From Peribacillus sp. FSL E2-0218 (GTDB lineage: Bacteria > Bacillota > Bacilli > Bacillales > DSM-1321): a stretch of DNA of 64,000 nucleotides. The stretch spans positions 4,850,501-4,914,500 of the forward strand of contig NZ_CP150304.1 of the NCBI RefSeq assembly GCF_037992945.1. The letters are read 5' to 3'. This document shows positions 33,551-42,700 of this stretch, piece by piece. Both the position numbers and the translations under genes were made by a program. Numbering within the stretch: position 1 is the first letter of the stretch; each line of letters starts with the position of its first letter. A model generated the notes under the pieces. That model was not told the DNA's origin and did not search any database. It saw only the letters and a program-made list of their open reading frames with translations.

Positions 33551-34429
33551 TTAGCGAAGAAAATCCAATAAACTCGGTTGCATGATTTTCGCCCCGATAC
33601 TTAAAGCGGCACTATGGACGCTTTCCTGGGTCGTCAAATCCATGATCGCTTTTTCGATATCGACATCCTCATTTTTTGAGAGGATCGAGGTGGCAAAAAC
33701 CTCCTGCTGCTTAAGACGGTCCGTCATCAGCTCAATCCGGTTTTGCCTGGCGCCGACCTGGGCCTGCAGGCCTAAGAAGGTATTGATCGTTGCATCAAGC
33801 CCGTCAAGCGTCCCCGTCACATCTCCGCCGCTTTCCAGTGCAACGATCGTTTTATCGATGCTCCCGCCATTTGCGAGTGCTTCTCCAAAAACCTTCGAGC
33901 CGTCCGTGTTGATTTTCAACGAAATCCCGGAAAACACCTCAAGGTTTATGTCCCCTTTGCCATATACGATATTCCCATTCGCGTCTTTAACGGATGAAGG
34001 CTTCACATTCGTATCCTGACCGTTGAAAATATACTTCCCGCCGATCTGTGTGTCTCCGAGTGTGATGAGATGTTCCTTCAATTGCTTGATTTCCTCGGCA
34101 ACGTTTTTCAGTTGATCGCCTTCATACGTGCCATTGCTTCCTTGAACCGTTATCTCCCGAATCCGCTGCATCGCGGAAACGGCTTCAGAAATGGTATCAT
34201 CCGTACTGTCGATCCAATTTGTCGCCTCGGAAATATTGCTCTGATACTGTCCGATTTGATTCAAATTGGTCCGGTATCCCATGCCCATCATGGCCGCAAC
34301 GGGATCGTCGGATGGTTTGGAGAATTTCTTTTGAGAGGAAACCTGTTCTTGCAGCTTGGCCATCTTTTCGTAGCTGCCGCTTAAGTTGGTTAACATATTA
34401 TTGGTTAGCATCGATTGCGTTACCCGCAT
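33551..34429 (-). CDS. flgL: Flagellar hook-associated protein FlgL (HAP3)
   Basis: A 292-residue junction protein between hook and filament. The N-terminus MRVTQSMLTNNMLTNLSGSY and the motif KFSKPSDDPVAAM are typical of FlgL; the C-terminus is a flagellin-like D0 helix ending IMQPSLLDFLR. AAGGAG has better spacing to the ATG at 34429 than to the one at 34435. Nine-base-scale gaps to flgK upstream show operon membership. Confidence 0.95.
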   Translation of the reverse strand: MRVTQSMLTNNMLTNLSGSYEKMAKLQEQVSSQKKFSKPSDDPVAAMMGMGYRTNLNQIGQYQSNISEATNWIDSTDDTISEAVSAMQRIREITVQGSNGTYEGDQLKNVAEEIKQLKEHLITLGDTQIGGKYIFNGQDTNVKPSSVKDANGNIVYGKGDINLEVFSGISLKINTDGSKVFGEALANGGSIDKTIVALESGGDVTGTLDGLDATINTFLGLQAQVGARQNRIELMTDRLKQQEVFATSILSKNEDVDIEKAIMDLTTQESVHSAALSIGAKIMQPSLLDFLR

Positions 34430-34444
34430 GTTCATTCACTCCTT

Positions 34445-36004
34445 TCATCGGCCTACCGTGCCCATTCCGTTGATGATCTTATCGAGCATTTCGTCCATCA
34501 TCGTCATCATCCTTGCAGAAGCGTTGTATGCCTGCTGGAATTTGATCATGTCCGTCATTTCTTCATCAAGCGATACGGAGCTGACGGAATCCCTATTTTG
34601 ATTGACGGAAGTGGCAAGCACAACCGAGTTGGATAGGTTCTTTTGGGCGCTTTGGGAATCGACCCCAAGCTTGCCGATGATACCGGCATAATATGTGTCG
34701 AAGCTTCCCGTCAATTCTTTTGAATTTTGGTCCTTCGTCGAATACTCACTAAACGCCTTTTTCTTCAGGTCCGCCAGCAGTTTAGCATTTTCATTGTCGC
34801 CTGATGCTCCGCCGCTTTTACCGCCTGCGGCAATTTTCGACGGGTCTTTTATGATTTCGCCATTCACCTTGATGCTTTGGGCAGCGCTCTTACCTGGTTC
34901 GATCTCGAAGAAGTTCAGGACTGATTGGTTGCCGTCGCCCAATGCATACCCTTGTTTGTGGATGGCATTGAACTCGTTCACGAAGGCAGCCGTCATATTA
35001 TCGAGCTTTTTCAGCATATCCGGAAACGCTCCGCCGATCGTGCCATCAGCCTTTTTGTAACCAAAGCTGTTGATCAAGCCCGACAGTTCTCCTGAAAACT
35101 TGTAGTCCGTCAATGTTTTTGACCCGACTTTCACTCCATCGACCATGCCTGTCGTTTTGTCATAGCCGACTTCGACTTTCGACGTTCCCACCATCCCCGT
35201 TTGATTAACGCTGATCAAATTGATCGGGGGCTTATAGGAAGAACCGTCCTCCTGCATCAATTCGATATTGTACAGTCCTGTCGCTACATCGCTGGCCCTG
35301 CCATAATCCGTCGGAATGACGTTTTGCACTTTTATGCTGACAAGCTGCGAGAGATTATCGACCAGAACGTCACGTTTATCATACAAGTCATTGGGGATAT
35401 AGCCATGCGGCTCGACCTTGCTGATTTGTTGGTTAAGCTGATCGATGCTGCTGATGAGCGTATTGATTTCGTTCGCTTTGACGTTGATCTGATTCCCGAT
35501 ATCCGTTTGGACGCTGGTTAGCGAGTTATAGTAGTAGTTCAAAGTATCTGCGACCATGACGCCTGTCGAGGCAACGACTTCACGCGCCCCTGAGTTTTCC
35601 GTGTTCGCCGTCAGCCCTTGCAGTGAATTCCAGAACTTCTCCATCGTGGCAGCCAATCCGCTGTCGGTAGGTTCGTTCATGACCCCCTCCATTTTGGTCA
35701 AGGATTCGCTCATCGCCCCGTAATATCCGATTTTATTGCTTTGTGTCCGATACTGAGCGTCGAGGAAGCTATCGCGGATACGCTGCACCGTTTCAGCCGC
35801 TACGCCCGTCCCGATTTGGCCGGCCACCCGCGGGCTGTTCATCCCGACAGTGGGGAAGCCCGGCGTCTGGACGAGGTTGACCCTTTGCCTTGAATACCCT
35901 AATGTATTGGCATTGGCTACGTTATTTCCTGTTGTGTACAAGGCTCCTTGTGAGGTAGATAATCCACGCTTGGCCGTCTCAAGACCCATAAAGGTTGAAA
36001 TCAT
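34445..36004 (-). CDS. flgK: Flagellar hook-associated protein FlgK (HAP1)
   Basis: A 519-residue protein. N-terminal rod/hook motif TTGNNVANANTLGYSRQRVN and C-terminal FQQAYNASARMMTMMDEMLD. It forms the hook side of the hook-filament junction. Length is close to B. subtilis FlgK (507). Third gene of the flgM-flgN-flgK-flgL-yviE-fliW-csrA run. Confidence 0.96.
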   Translation of the reverse strand: MISTFMGLETAKRGLSTSQGALYTTGNNVANANTLGYSRQRVNLVQTPGFPTVGMNSPRVAGQIGTGVAAETVQRIRDSFLDAQYRTQSNKIGYYGAMSESLTKMEGVMNEPTDSGLAATMEKFWNSLQGLTANTENSGAREVVASTGVMVADTLNYYYNSLTSVQTDIGNQINVKANEINTLISSIDQLNQQISKVEPHGYIPNDLYDKRDVLVDNLSQLVSIKVQNVIPTDYGRASDVATGLYNIELMQEDGSSYKPPINLISVNQTGMVGTSKVEVGYDKTTGMVDGVKVGSKTLTDYKFSGELSGLINSFGYKKADGTIGGAFPDMLKKLDNMTAAFVNEFNAIHKQGYALGDGNQSVLNFFEIEPGKSAAQSIKVNGEIIKDPSKIAAGGKSGGASGDNENAKLLADLKKKAFSEYSTKDQNSKELTGSFDTYYAGIIGKLGVDSQSAQKNLSNSVVLATSVNQNRDSVSSVSLDEEMTDMIKFQQAYNASARMMTMMDEMLDKIINGMGTVGR

Positions 36005-36032
36005 TTACTCATGCCTCCTTTTATTCCATTTC

Positions 36033-36521
36033 CTAAGCTTTTGAATCAAACATCGCCATGCCGCTTTTGGCAGGTTTTTTAACCGGGTTGCCGTAATTCA
36101 GGTTTTGATTCCGAGGCCTGAACATATCCAAAGAGACGTTGATGAATTGAAGCGACTGATAGATCAATTGCTGATTTAAACTGTTCCGCTCCTTCAGCTT
36201 AGCCACTTCTTCAATCAATTCCCCCTTTAGCCGGGCAAGCTTTTCCGTTTCGATCGGGCCTGTCAGTTCGGTTACGGTGTGGATGGAGGCAGGCTGCCCC
36301 GCTTTTCCACTTGCATGAAGAAATTCCGCGACAGCTCCTTCTCTATCCTTATCCGTTTGACTGATCGCTTTCATATGCTTTTGTTCCTGAATCAGCAGTT
36401 CCGTTATCGCTTCGGTATCATTCGCTTTCAAAAGGTCCGTTTTTCTTATCGCCAATTGATTGAAGCTTTTATGGAGCTTGATCAATTTTTCAAGCGACTC
36501 GATGATGTTCCGTACAGACAA
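36033..36521 (-). CDS. flgN: FlgN-family export chaperone
   Basis: A 162-residue helical chaperone for FlgK and FlgL (YvyG in B. subtilis). The FlgN domain covers about residues 5-145, with IIESLEKLIKLHKSFNQLAI and LNQQLIYQSLQFINVSLDMF. The frame is open to 36581, but AGGAGG lies seven bases before a TTG at 36521 (MSVRNIIESLEK), which I take as start. Between flgM and flgK, as in B. subtilis. Confidence 0.9.
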   Translation of the reverse strand: MSVRNIIESLEKLIKLHKSFNQLAIRKTDLLKANDTEAITELLIQEQKHMKAISQTDKDREGAVAEFLHASGKAGQPASIHTVTELTGPIETEKLARLKGELIEEVAKLKERNSLNQQLIYQSLQFINVSLDMFRPRNQNLNYGNPVKKPAKSGMAMFDSKA

Positions 36522-36595
36522 TTTGCTGCCTCCTCTCCTCATGAATGAGGGACGGAAATTGATGCCTTCCGTCCAATGCAATCATCTTTTAAACA

Positions 36596-36859
36596 TCATT
36601 TCCGGTAAAAATCGATCAGACCTTTAGCCGTCGCTTGCGCATTCAATTTATAAGTTCCATTCTCCACTTGCTTCTTCAATTCATCCACTTTTGCTTGTCT
36701 TGCAGCAGGAATCGGAGATAATTGCTGCATTTCTTTTGCCGCTGAGGAAATTTCGACTTTATCCTTGGCATTCGCCTTGGATTCCTTGATATTACCTGCT
36801 TTATTGGCTTGAAGATTATACGGGTTAACACCTGTCACACCGACGTTATTGATTTTCAT
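36596..36859 (-). CDS. flgM: Anti-sigma-D factor FlgM
   Basis: An 87-residue protein that holds sigma-D inactive until the hook is finished. N-terminal MKINNVGVTGVNPY and the C-terminal sigma-binding part (KVEISSAAKEMQQL, VDELKKQVENGTYKLNAQAT) match the family. The true ATG at 36859 has AAGGAGAGG; the longer frame upstream is spurious. A well-formed sigma-D promoter lies 100 bases upstream, giving negative feedback. Confidence 0.95.
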   Translation of the reverse strand: MKINNVGVTGVNPYNLQANKAGNIKESKANAKDKVEISSAAKEMQQLSPIPAARQAKVDELKKQVENGTYKLNAQATAKGLIDFYRK

Positions 36860-36960
36860 ATTCCAGATCCTCTCCTTCGGTCGATTTTTCCATCCCAACT
36901 TACGATTTCCCAGACAGGCCATTGAAGTGGCTATGGACCGCATCATTCTCCCTATCATTA

Positions 36961-36987
36961 TTATCGACAAGGATTGGATATCTTTTA
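36961..36987 (-). promoter_or_regulatory. Sigma-D promoter of the flgM operon
   Basis: TAAA (36984-36987), exactly 15 bases, GTCGATAA (36961-36968) on the minus strand. It has the same GTCGATA core as the hag promoter. Confidence 0.85.
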
Positions 36988-37079
36988 TGGTTTCCTGTTA
37001 TCTTTCGTCCGACATCTATTGTCGAAAATTGTTCTCAATATCGAATATTTTAGCAAATCATGCAACATGTTTCCATGAA

Positions 37080-37493
37080 TTACCCTTTTTGATCATCCTT
37101 CATGTAATAAGTATTTTTTTTCTCATTCCCGAAGGCCTTGCGCCTTTCTTCATCTTCGAATTCCTGCAAATCCGTACGCAGGGAATCGCTGCAATTGCCG
37201 CATAGCCTTCCGCTCTTGATAGGGGTGCCGCACTTTTCACAAGGAATCCCTAAATTAGGGAACTGCGAAATCCTTAGCTTACCTGTTTTCACGAATTTAA
37301 TGATGAGCATTTCTTCCACACCAGTGTCGTTTACCACTTGCATCATGGAGGCCGTTCGATTTATTTTCTTGCGAATATAGGCATACACTTTATCATAGTT
37401 AGCTTCTTCCTCTTTATGGCAGGCATCGCAAACATCACGGAATTTAGTCATAACGAATAACGAATTACAGCTTGGACAGTTGGATATATCCAT
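37080..37493 (-). CDS. yvyF: YvyF family flagellar-operon protein
   Basis: A 137-residue protein in the yvyF slot between comFC and flgM. Two zinc-type cysteine clusters are visible: CPSCNSLF with CDACHKEE at the start, and CEKCGTPIKSGRLCGNC near residue 95. A winged-helix-like middle (INRTASMMQVVNDTGVEEML) suggests DNA or protein binding. Such proteins are regulators or structural cofactors of unknown role. AAGGAGGG precedes TTG 37496 and ATG 37493; the ATG is preferred. Confidence 0.88.
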   Translation of the reverse strand: MDISNCPSCNSLFVMTKFRDVCDACHKEEEANYDKVYAYIRKKINRTASMMQVVNDTGVEEMLIIKFVKTGKLRISQFPNLGIPCEKCGTPIKSGRLCGNCSDSLRTDLQEFEDEERRKAFGNEKKNTYYMKDDQKG

Positions 37494-37592
37494 CAAGGTC
37501 CCTCCTTCACCATCACACCGATTATTGATTTGTACTGTATATATCGAATAATACGTACGATACTTTAGGATGTTCCTTAAAATTGTGCTATT

Positions 37593-38285
37593 TCACCTAC
37601 TCAAAGTAATCGATGATACGGCTTTCGCCCCAGCGTTTTTCAAGGCTTTGGCAGCCTGCCTGAGTGTTGTGCCGGTTGTGTAAATGTCATCGATGACCAA
37701 AATCGATCGATCCCGCAGCAATTCCTCATTGATGACCTGGAAAACCTGCGGCAGCGTGATTCTTTCATGTCTTGATTTTTTTGATTGTTTTTCCGTATCG
37801 ATCCGAGTCAGTACCTCGACTGTACGAATGCCAATAACATCCGCCAAAGCCTGTGCCTGGTTGAACCCCCGCTCCCTTAGCCGTTCAGCACTTAGCGGGA
37901 TGCACGTTACAAGGTCATGCTCCATGTCCTGCAGCACCTCCCTCAAATAGGGAACGAAAATCGCTGCCAATGCATAATCCCCCCGGTACTTATATTTGGC
38001 GATGATTTCTTTCAGGTGTTCATTATAGTGAAAAAGCGATATATTCTTGGACAAATAGCCGGACCACTCCTTATCCCTTTCCCACCTTGAGCAATCGAAG
38101 CAGGTGCCTCCACTGCTGTAATGGCCGGCCAGCCCCCTTGAACACAATGAACATCTCTCCCCGGTTATCTTATCCAGTTTCGCCTCGCATCCTTTGCAGA
38201 TCGCCTTGGCCTCGCCCCGCTTAAGCAATGTTCCCCATGTCAGGGCCTCCTTCATGACTTCATCACAAACCAGGCATCTACGCAT
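37593..38285 (-). CDS. comFC: Competence protein ComFC (phosphoribosyltransferase family)
   Basis: A 230-residue protein with a type I phosphoribosyltransferase fold. The PRPP motif is ILVIDDIYTTGTTLRQAA. The N-terminal zinc ribbon (CLVCDEVM, CKGCEAKL, CSLC, CFDC) is typical of the ComF family. It takes part in DNA uptake during transformation with ComFA. It overlaps comFA by 8 bases. In B. subtilis comFB lies between them; there is no room for it here. Confidence 0.94.
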   Translation of the reverse strand: MRRCLVCDEVMKEALTWGTLLKRGEAKAICKGCEAKLDKITGERCSLCSRGLAGHYSSGGTCFDCSRWERDKEWSGYLSKNISLFHYNEHLKEIIAKYKYRGDYALAAIFVPYLREVLQDMEHDLVTCIPLSAERLRERGFNQAQALADVIGIRTVEVLTRIDTEKQSKKSRHERITLPQVFQVINEELLRDRSILVIDDIYTTGTTLRQAAKALKNAGAKAVSSITLSR

Positions 38286-39699
38286 CGAGCAACCCCCTTT
38301 TCAGGGCAGCCTCATTCATCATTCGGATGTGATGGATCGCCTCGATCATCGCTTTACTTTTACCATAGTGAAAAAAAGTGATCGTGCCGCAAGGGTGGGC
38401 CAAGCTTCTTCCAACCCGGCCGGCAATCTGGACGAGGGCGCTTTCTGAAAACACTTCATGCTCCGAGCCGATTACGGCTACCTCCAGGCGTTCGATTGTG
38501 ACGCCGCGTTCCAGGATGGTCGTGGTCAATAACCCAGGAACCTCCCCTTTCCTTAATGCCAATACCCTTTCCTTTCGCTCTGGATGCTGTGAGTGGACGA
38601 TTTTCAAGGTAGGAGACAATGTTTGAAACAGCGGCATGACCTGCTCCAGCACTTGTATACTTGGAAAAAACAAGAGGAAGGGGATGTTTTGCCTCAGACG
38701 TTCACTTACCCACCTGCTAATTACGGGGGGCATCTTTTTATCAAGAAACTTTTTTCTCCAGTTCCCGCACCACTTCATTTCCGGGACAGGAATTGGCTGA
38801 CGATGGTAACGGGCCGGGATGGTCACGGCTTTCAATTTACCGCTTCGATACAATCGCTGCATACGCTTCGAGGGCGTGGCGGTCAGGTAGATGGTTGCGG
38901 CAGAGGATTTTTTCGCCTTATTGACCGCATATTGCAGGGAATCATCCGCGGAGTAGGGAAACGCATCGACCTCATCGACGATGATCACGTCAAAGGCTTC
39001 AATGAAACGAAAAAGCTGATGAGTCGTGGAGATAATAAGCTGTGAGGATTTATGCCGCTCTGCACTACCTCCATAAAGGGCGGCGACATCGATTTTCGGA
39101 AAGGCCTTTTTCAGTCTTGGTGAAAGCTCGAGAACGACATCTGTCCGCGGTGTTGCCAGGCAGATTCGTTTCCCTGCAAGCAGGGCTGTCTTGATGGCTG
39201 GAAATAAGACCTCCGTCTTGCCGGCACCGCAGACGGCCCATACCAGGAGCTCCTCCTTTTCATTCACCGCGCCGACTGCACGTTGCGAGGCCGTTTTCTG
39301 CCCGTCAGATAGCTTGCCGTCCCAACACATGACAGGGTCAGGAATGGCATACAACAAGCCGGGGCCAATCCATTGATACAATCTTGCGCATTCGCTGACA
39401 CGCCCCATCATGATGCAAGAGCGGCAGTAAGCGCAGTCTCGATTGCAGACCTTACACGGGATGGTATGAAACATGGCTTGATCTTTGTTGCCGCAGCGCA
39501 GACAGGTAAACTTACCGTTTCCGGATTGCACGCCGCTTGTATGCGAGATATGCCCATTTTTGAGATGCTCTACGATCATTGCTTCGGAAAAGGGGATTTC
39601 GGAGGACAGCAGGTGCCTTCCAGAGAGATGGTTCTGAAGTTCGGGAGAAAAAGGCCGGGGAATGCTTGAGTGTTTCAATTTGCACCCTTCTTTCGTCAT
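38278..39699 (-). CDS. comFA: DNA translocase/helicase ComFA
   Basis: A 473-residue DEAD-box-like ATPase that drives uptake of transforming single-stranded DNA. A four-cysteine zinc finger lies at the N-terminal side (CLRCGNKDQ, CKVCNRDCAYCRSC). Walker A is AVCGAGKTE, the DEVD box is VIIVDEVDAFPYSADD, and motif VI is QIAGRVGRS. The frame is open to 39795, but the ATG at 39699 has GGGAGAG and gives normal length. No AAAA-N5-TTTT ComK boxes were visible in the 90 bases between it and the upstream gene. Confidence 0.95.
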   Translation of the reverse strand: MTKEGCKLKHSSIPRPFSPELQNHLSGRHLLSSEIPFSEAMIVEHLKNGHISHTSGVQSGNGKFTCLRCGNKDQAMFHTIPCKVCNRDCAYCRSCIMMGRVSECARLYQWIGPGLLYAIPDPVMCWDGKLSDGQKTASQRAVGAVNEKEELLVWAVCGAGKTEVLFPAIKTALLAGKRICLATPRTDVVLELSPRLKKAFPKIDVAALYGGSAERHKSSQLIISTTHQLFRFIEAFDVIIVDEVDAFPYSADDSLQYAVNKAKKSSAATIYLTATPSKRMQRLYRSGKLKAVTIPARYHRQPIPVPEMKWCGNWRKKFLDKKMPPVISRWVSERLRQNIPFLLFFPSIQVLEQVMPLFQTLSPTLKIVHSQHPERKERVLALRKGEVPGLLTTTILERGVTIERLEVAVIGSEHEVFSESALVQIAGRVGRSLAHPCGTITFFHYGKSKAMIEAIHHIRMMNEAALKRGLLDA

Positions 39700-39753
39700 G
39701 GATTTACTCTCCCTATCATTCGATATAAGCCATACCGTTTCCTGTCTCTCCAT

Positions 39754-39785
39754 AAAAAAAACGCCTCCCAATTCGGGGAGGACGC
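39754..39785 (-). terminator. Rho-independent terminator of the degV-like gene
   Basis: CGTCCTCCC pairs with GGGAGGCG (one bulge) on the minus strand, followed by eight T. It sits about 55 bases before the comFA start. Confidence 0.9.
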
Positions 39786-39791
39786 CGTTGT

Positions 39792-40634
39792 TCATACTTT
39801 ATACCAGCCCATTCCCATCGAGCCTTCACCAAGATGGGTTCCAATCACAGGACCGAAATAGCTGATGTCAAATTCCACATTCGGGAATCGTGCTTCAAGC
39901 TCGGTTTTCCAGTCTTTGGCTTCGGCTTCCCGCCTTGCATGAATGATGACGGCTTTATACTTCGCACCGCTTGCCGCATCTTCTCCAAGTAAATCGGCAA
40001 TCCGCTTCATCGCTTTTTTCCTTGTGCGGATTTTTTCGAACGGGACGATGACCTTCTCCACGAAATGGAGGACCGGCTTCACTTGAAGCAGGCTGCCGAT
40101 CAAAGCCTGGGCACTGCTTAACCGTCCCCCACGCTGTAAGTGGGATAGATCGTCCGCCATGAAGTATGCCTTAACGGACGGTTTCATTTCTTCGAGCCTG
40201 GCCATGATCTCTCCTGCACCTTTCCCCTCAAGGGCCATCTTTGCCGCCTCCAGAACATAAAATCCCTGGACGCTACAGCTGATCTCCGAATCAAAGGCAT
40301 GAACATTAATTCCCTCGACCATCTCCCCGGCTGATATTGCGCCTTGATACGTGCCGCTGATGCCACTCGATAAATGAATCGAAATGACATCATCATATTC
40401 CTTTTCCAGCTCCTCAAACTTCTCGACGAACAGTCCGATCGGAGGCTGTGAAGTCGTCGGCAATTTCTCCTGCCTCTTCACTTCCTCGTAAAACTCATCC
40501 GCAGTAATATCGACTTCTTCCCGGTAAGCTTCATTGGAGAAAATGACGTTAAGCGGCATCATATGTATATGTAAACGTTCACGCGTTTCCTTAGGTATAT
40601 ATGCAGTGCTATCTGTTACGACTGCCGTTTTCAT
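39792..40634 (-). CDS. DegV family fatty-acid-binding protein
   Basis: A 280-residue two-domain protein. The fatty-acid pocket signature TTSQPPIGLFVEKFEEL and the opening KTAVVTDSTAYIP are typical. In staphylococci the homologues (FakB) present exogenous fatty acids to the kinase FakA; here FakB-like function is an inference. AAGGATGG precedes the ATG at 40634. This is the yviA position of B. subtilis, between comFA and degU. Confidence 0.92.
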   Translation of the reverse strand: MKTAVVTDSTAYIPKETRERLHIHMMPLNVIFSNEAYREEVDITADEFYEEVKRQEKLPTTSQPPIGLFVEKFEELEKEYDDVISIHLSSGISGTYQGAISAGEMVEGINVHAFDSEISCSVQGFYVLEAAKMALEGKGAGEIMARLEEMKPSVKAYFMADDLSHLQRGGRLSSAQALIGSLLQVKPVLHFVEKVIVPFEKIRTRKKAMKRIADLLGEDAASGAKYKAVIIHARREAEAKDWKTELEARFPNVEFDISYFGPVIGTHLGEGSMGMGWYKV

Positions 40635-40755
40635 AATGAGTACCATCCTTATAAAAATTTGCTCTTTTTGTTCATATTCAACATTTTAGCTGAAAATGCC
40701 TCCATTTGCATTAAAGAGCTTTTCCAATACCTAAAATTTGTAAAAGTATACAAGT

Positions 40756-40804
40756 AAAAAAAGTCCGGCTCCTCAGTACGCATTGCGAAAACTGAAGAGC
40801 CGGA
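40756..40804 (-). terminator. Rho-independent terminator of degU
   Basis: TCCGGCTCTTCAGT pairs with ACTGAGGAGCCGGA (one wobble) around 13 bases on the minus strand, followed by seven T. Confidence 0.93.
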
Positions 40805-40818
40805 TATAATCGGAAGAA

Positions 40819-41502
40819 TTATTTCACTTCTACCCAGCCGTTTTTAATAGCCAGGACAACCGCTTGTGTACGGTCATTCACATTCATCTTCTGAAGAATG
40901 TTACTTACATGGTTCTTGACTGTTTTTTCACTGATATATAGCGTTTCGCCAATGGCGCGGTTGCTTTTTCCGTCAGCTAAAAGTTGAAGCACTTCACATT
41001 CGCGGCGAGTCAAGAGGTGAAGCGGTCTCCTGATTTCTATCGTATGGACGGAATCACGATCGGTACCCTCGTCGGCAGCCAAGCGGCGATATTCTTTAAC
41101 CAAATTATGCGTAACCTTCGGATGAAGATATGAACCGCCTTCCGCCACTACACGAACGGCATCGATCAACGCATCGGCGTCCATCTCTTTCAATAGGTAA
41201 CCTTGGGCTCCCGTTTTCAACGCATGCTGGACGTAATTCTCATCATCATGAATCGAAAGGATGATGACCTTTGTTTCAGGGTAGCGGTTCACAAGCATTT
41301 TGGTTGCTTCGACCCCATTCATATTCGGCATGTTGATATCCATGATAACAACATCTGGTTTATGTGTCTCAACGAGATCCATTGCTTCACTTCCGTCATC
41401 ACCCTCGGCAACAACATCGAATGATGATTCAAAATCTAATATGCGCTTTACGCCTTCACGGAAAAGCTGATGGTCATCGATAATGATGATACTAGTCTTC
41501 AA
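40819..41502 (-). CDS. degU: Two-component response regulator DegU
   Basis: A 227-residue NarL-family regulator. The receiver domain covers residues 4-120 with phosphoacceptor Asp in VVIMDINMPNMNGVEATK. The C-terminal LuxR-type helix-turn-helix has LLTRRECEVLQLLADGKSNR. DegU controls exoenzymes, competence, motility and biofilm genes. The start is a TTG at 41502 with AGGAGG nine bases before. Its kinase gene degS lies immediately upstream. Confidence 0.97.
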   Translation of the reverse strand: MKTSIIIIDDHQLFREGVKRILDFESSFDVVAEGDDGSEAMDLVETHKPDVVIMDINMPNMNGVEATKMLVNRYPETKVIILSIHDDENYVQHALKTGAQGYLLKEMDADALIDAVRVVAEGGSYLHPKVTHNLVKEYRRLAADEGTDRDSVHTIEIRRPLHLLTRRECEVLQLLADGKSNRAIGETLYISEKTVKNHVSNILQKMNVNDRTQAVVLAIKNGWVEVK

Positions 41503-41557
41503 CGGCTTCTTCCTCCTAGTTTCTATTTAAAATGTTAAAATGCCTATTCTCTATAAT

Positions 41558-42700
41558 TTATAATTGATAGGGAATTTGTATAAATACCAAAGTGCCTGCG
41601 CCTGGCTGTGAATCGATCGTCATTTCACCTTCAAGCAGCTCGACCCTCTCTCTCATTCCTACCAAGCCAAATGAGCCTTCTTTTTGAATGGAACTGTCAA
41701 ACCCTTTTCCGTCATCCTTGACGACAACGGTCACCATCTCTTTCGAAATGGACAGTTTAACTTGAACCTGTTTTGGCTCCGCGTGCTTCAATGAATTTTG
41801 TACGGCTTCTTGCACGAGCCTGAATAATGCGACCTCCATGTCAGAAGGAAGCCTTTTGACCTGTCCAAGATTGACGAAATTCAAATGCACGCCATCATTA
41901 TAGTCTTCGGTGGTTTGCAGGTACTTTCTGAGGGTAGGAACAAGGCCCAAATCATCAAGTGCCATGGGACGAAGATCATAAATGATCCTGCGCACTTCAT
42001 ATAAGGCATTCCTTACCATGACCTTCAAACTGCGGATTTCCACGAGCGCTTCATCAGGACCTCTCTCCCGCTGGACACGTTCAATCAAGTCTGAACGCAT
42101 CATGACATTCGCGAGCATTTGTGCTGGACCATCATGAATTTCCCGCGAGAGCTTCTTGCGTTCCTGCTCCTGGGCTTCAATTATCTTCAAGCCGAAGTCT
42201 TGTTTGCGTTTCGCTTCCTGCAATGCTTCCCCTACGAATTTCAGGTCCTGGGTCAAATAGTTTTGTACGACCGATATTTGCGAAACAAGATGTACCGCTT
42301 TATCGATCGTCTGCTGCAGGGCCCGTAACCTTAATTCAAGTTCATCCCGGCGATTTCGAAGTTCCTTCTCCAATTGCCGGTTTATTTGCAGGTCGACTTG
42401 CAGCTTGTGTGCCCTTTCATAAGCATCCCGTACCTGCTCTTCAGAAAAATGGTTGAAGTGCATACTGACCTCGGAAAGCCTTTTTCGAGCAAATCTGGCT
42501 TTTGAATCCAGTGCATCGCTGTCGGTTATTACAATGGCAACCCTGATTTTCACATCATCAAGCTCTTTTGTTAATGATTCAAAATCTTTGCGGCATTGCT
42601 CGCCGATGTCAAAGACTTCATCCTTGCTTTCACTAACAGTGCTCACCATTGTTTCTAAGATCTTGTCCAATGCCTTAGCATCAACCTTTTTTATGGACAT
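41558..42700 (-). CDS. degS: Sensor histidine kinase DegS
   Basis: A 380-residue cytoplasmic kinase without membrane segments. The N-terminal coiled-coil sensor is followed by the HisKA_3 domain with His in KLSREIHDGPAQMLANVMMR (near residue 190), and the HATPase domain has LFRLVQEAVQNSLKHA and DDGKGFD...GLVGMRERVEL. It phosphorylates DegU. GGAGGG precedes the ATG at 42700. A 55-base gap to degU indicates one operon. Confidence 0.96.
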   Translation of the reverse strand: MSIKKVDAKALDKILETMVSTVSESKDEVFDIGEQCRKDFESLTKELDDVKIRVAIVITDSDALDSKARFARKRLSEVSMHFNHFSEEQVRDAYERAHKLQVDLQINRQLEKELRNRRDELELRLRALQQTIDKAVHLVSQISVVQNYLTQDLKFVGEALQEAKRKQDFGLKIIEAQEQERKKLSREIHDGPAQMLANVMMRSDLIERVQRERGPDEALVEIRSLKVMVRNALYEVRRIIYDLRPMALDDLGLVPTLRKYLQTTEDYNDGVHLNFVNLGQVKRLPSDMEVALFRLVQEAVQNSLKHAEPKQVQVKLSISKEMVTVVVKDDGKGFDSSIQKEGSFGLVGMRERVELLEGEMTIDSQPGAGTLVFIQIPYQL

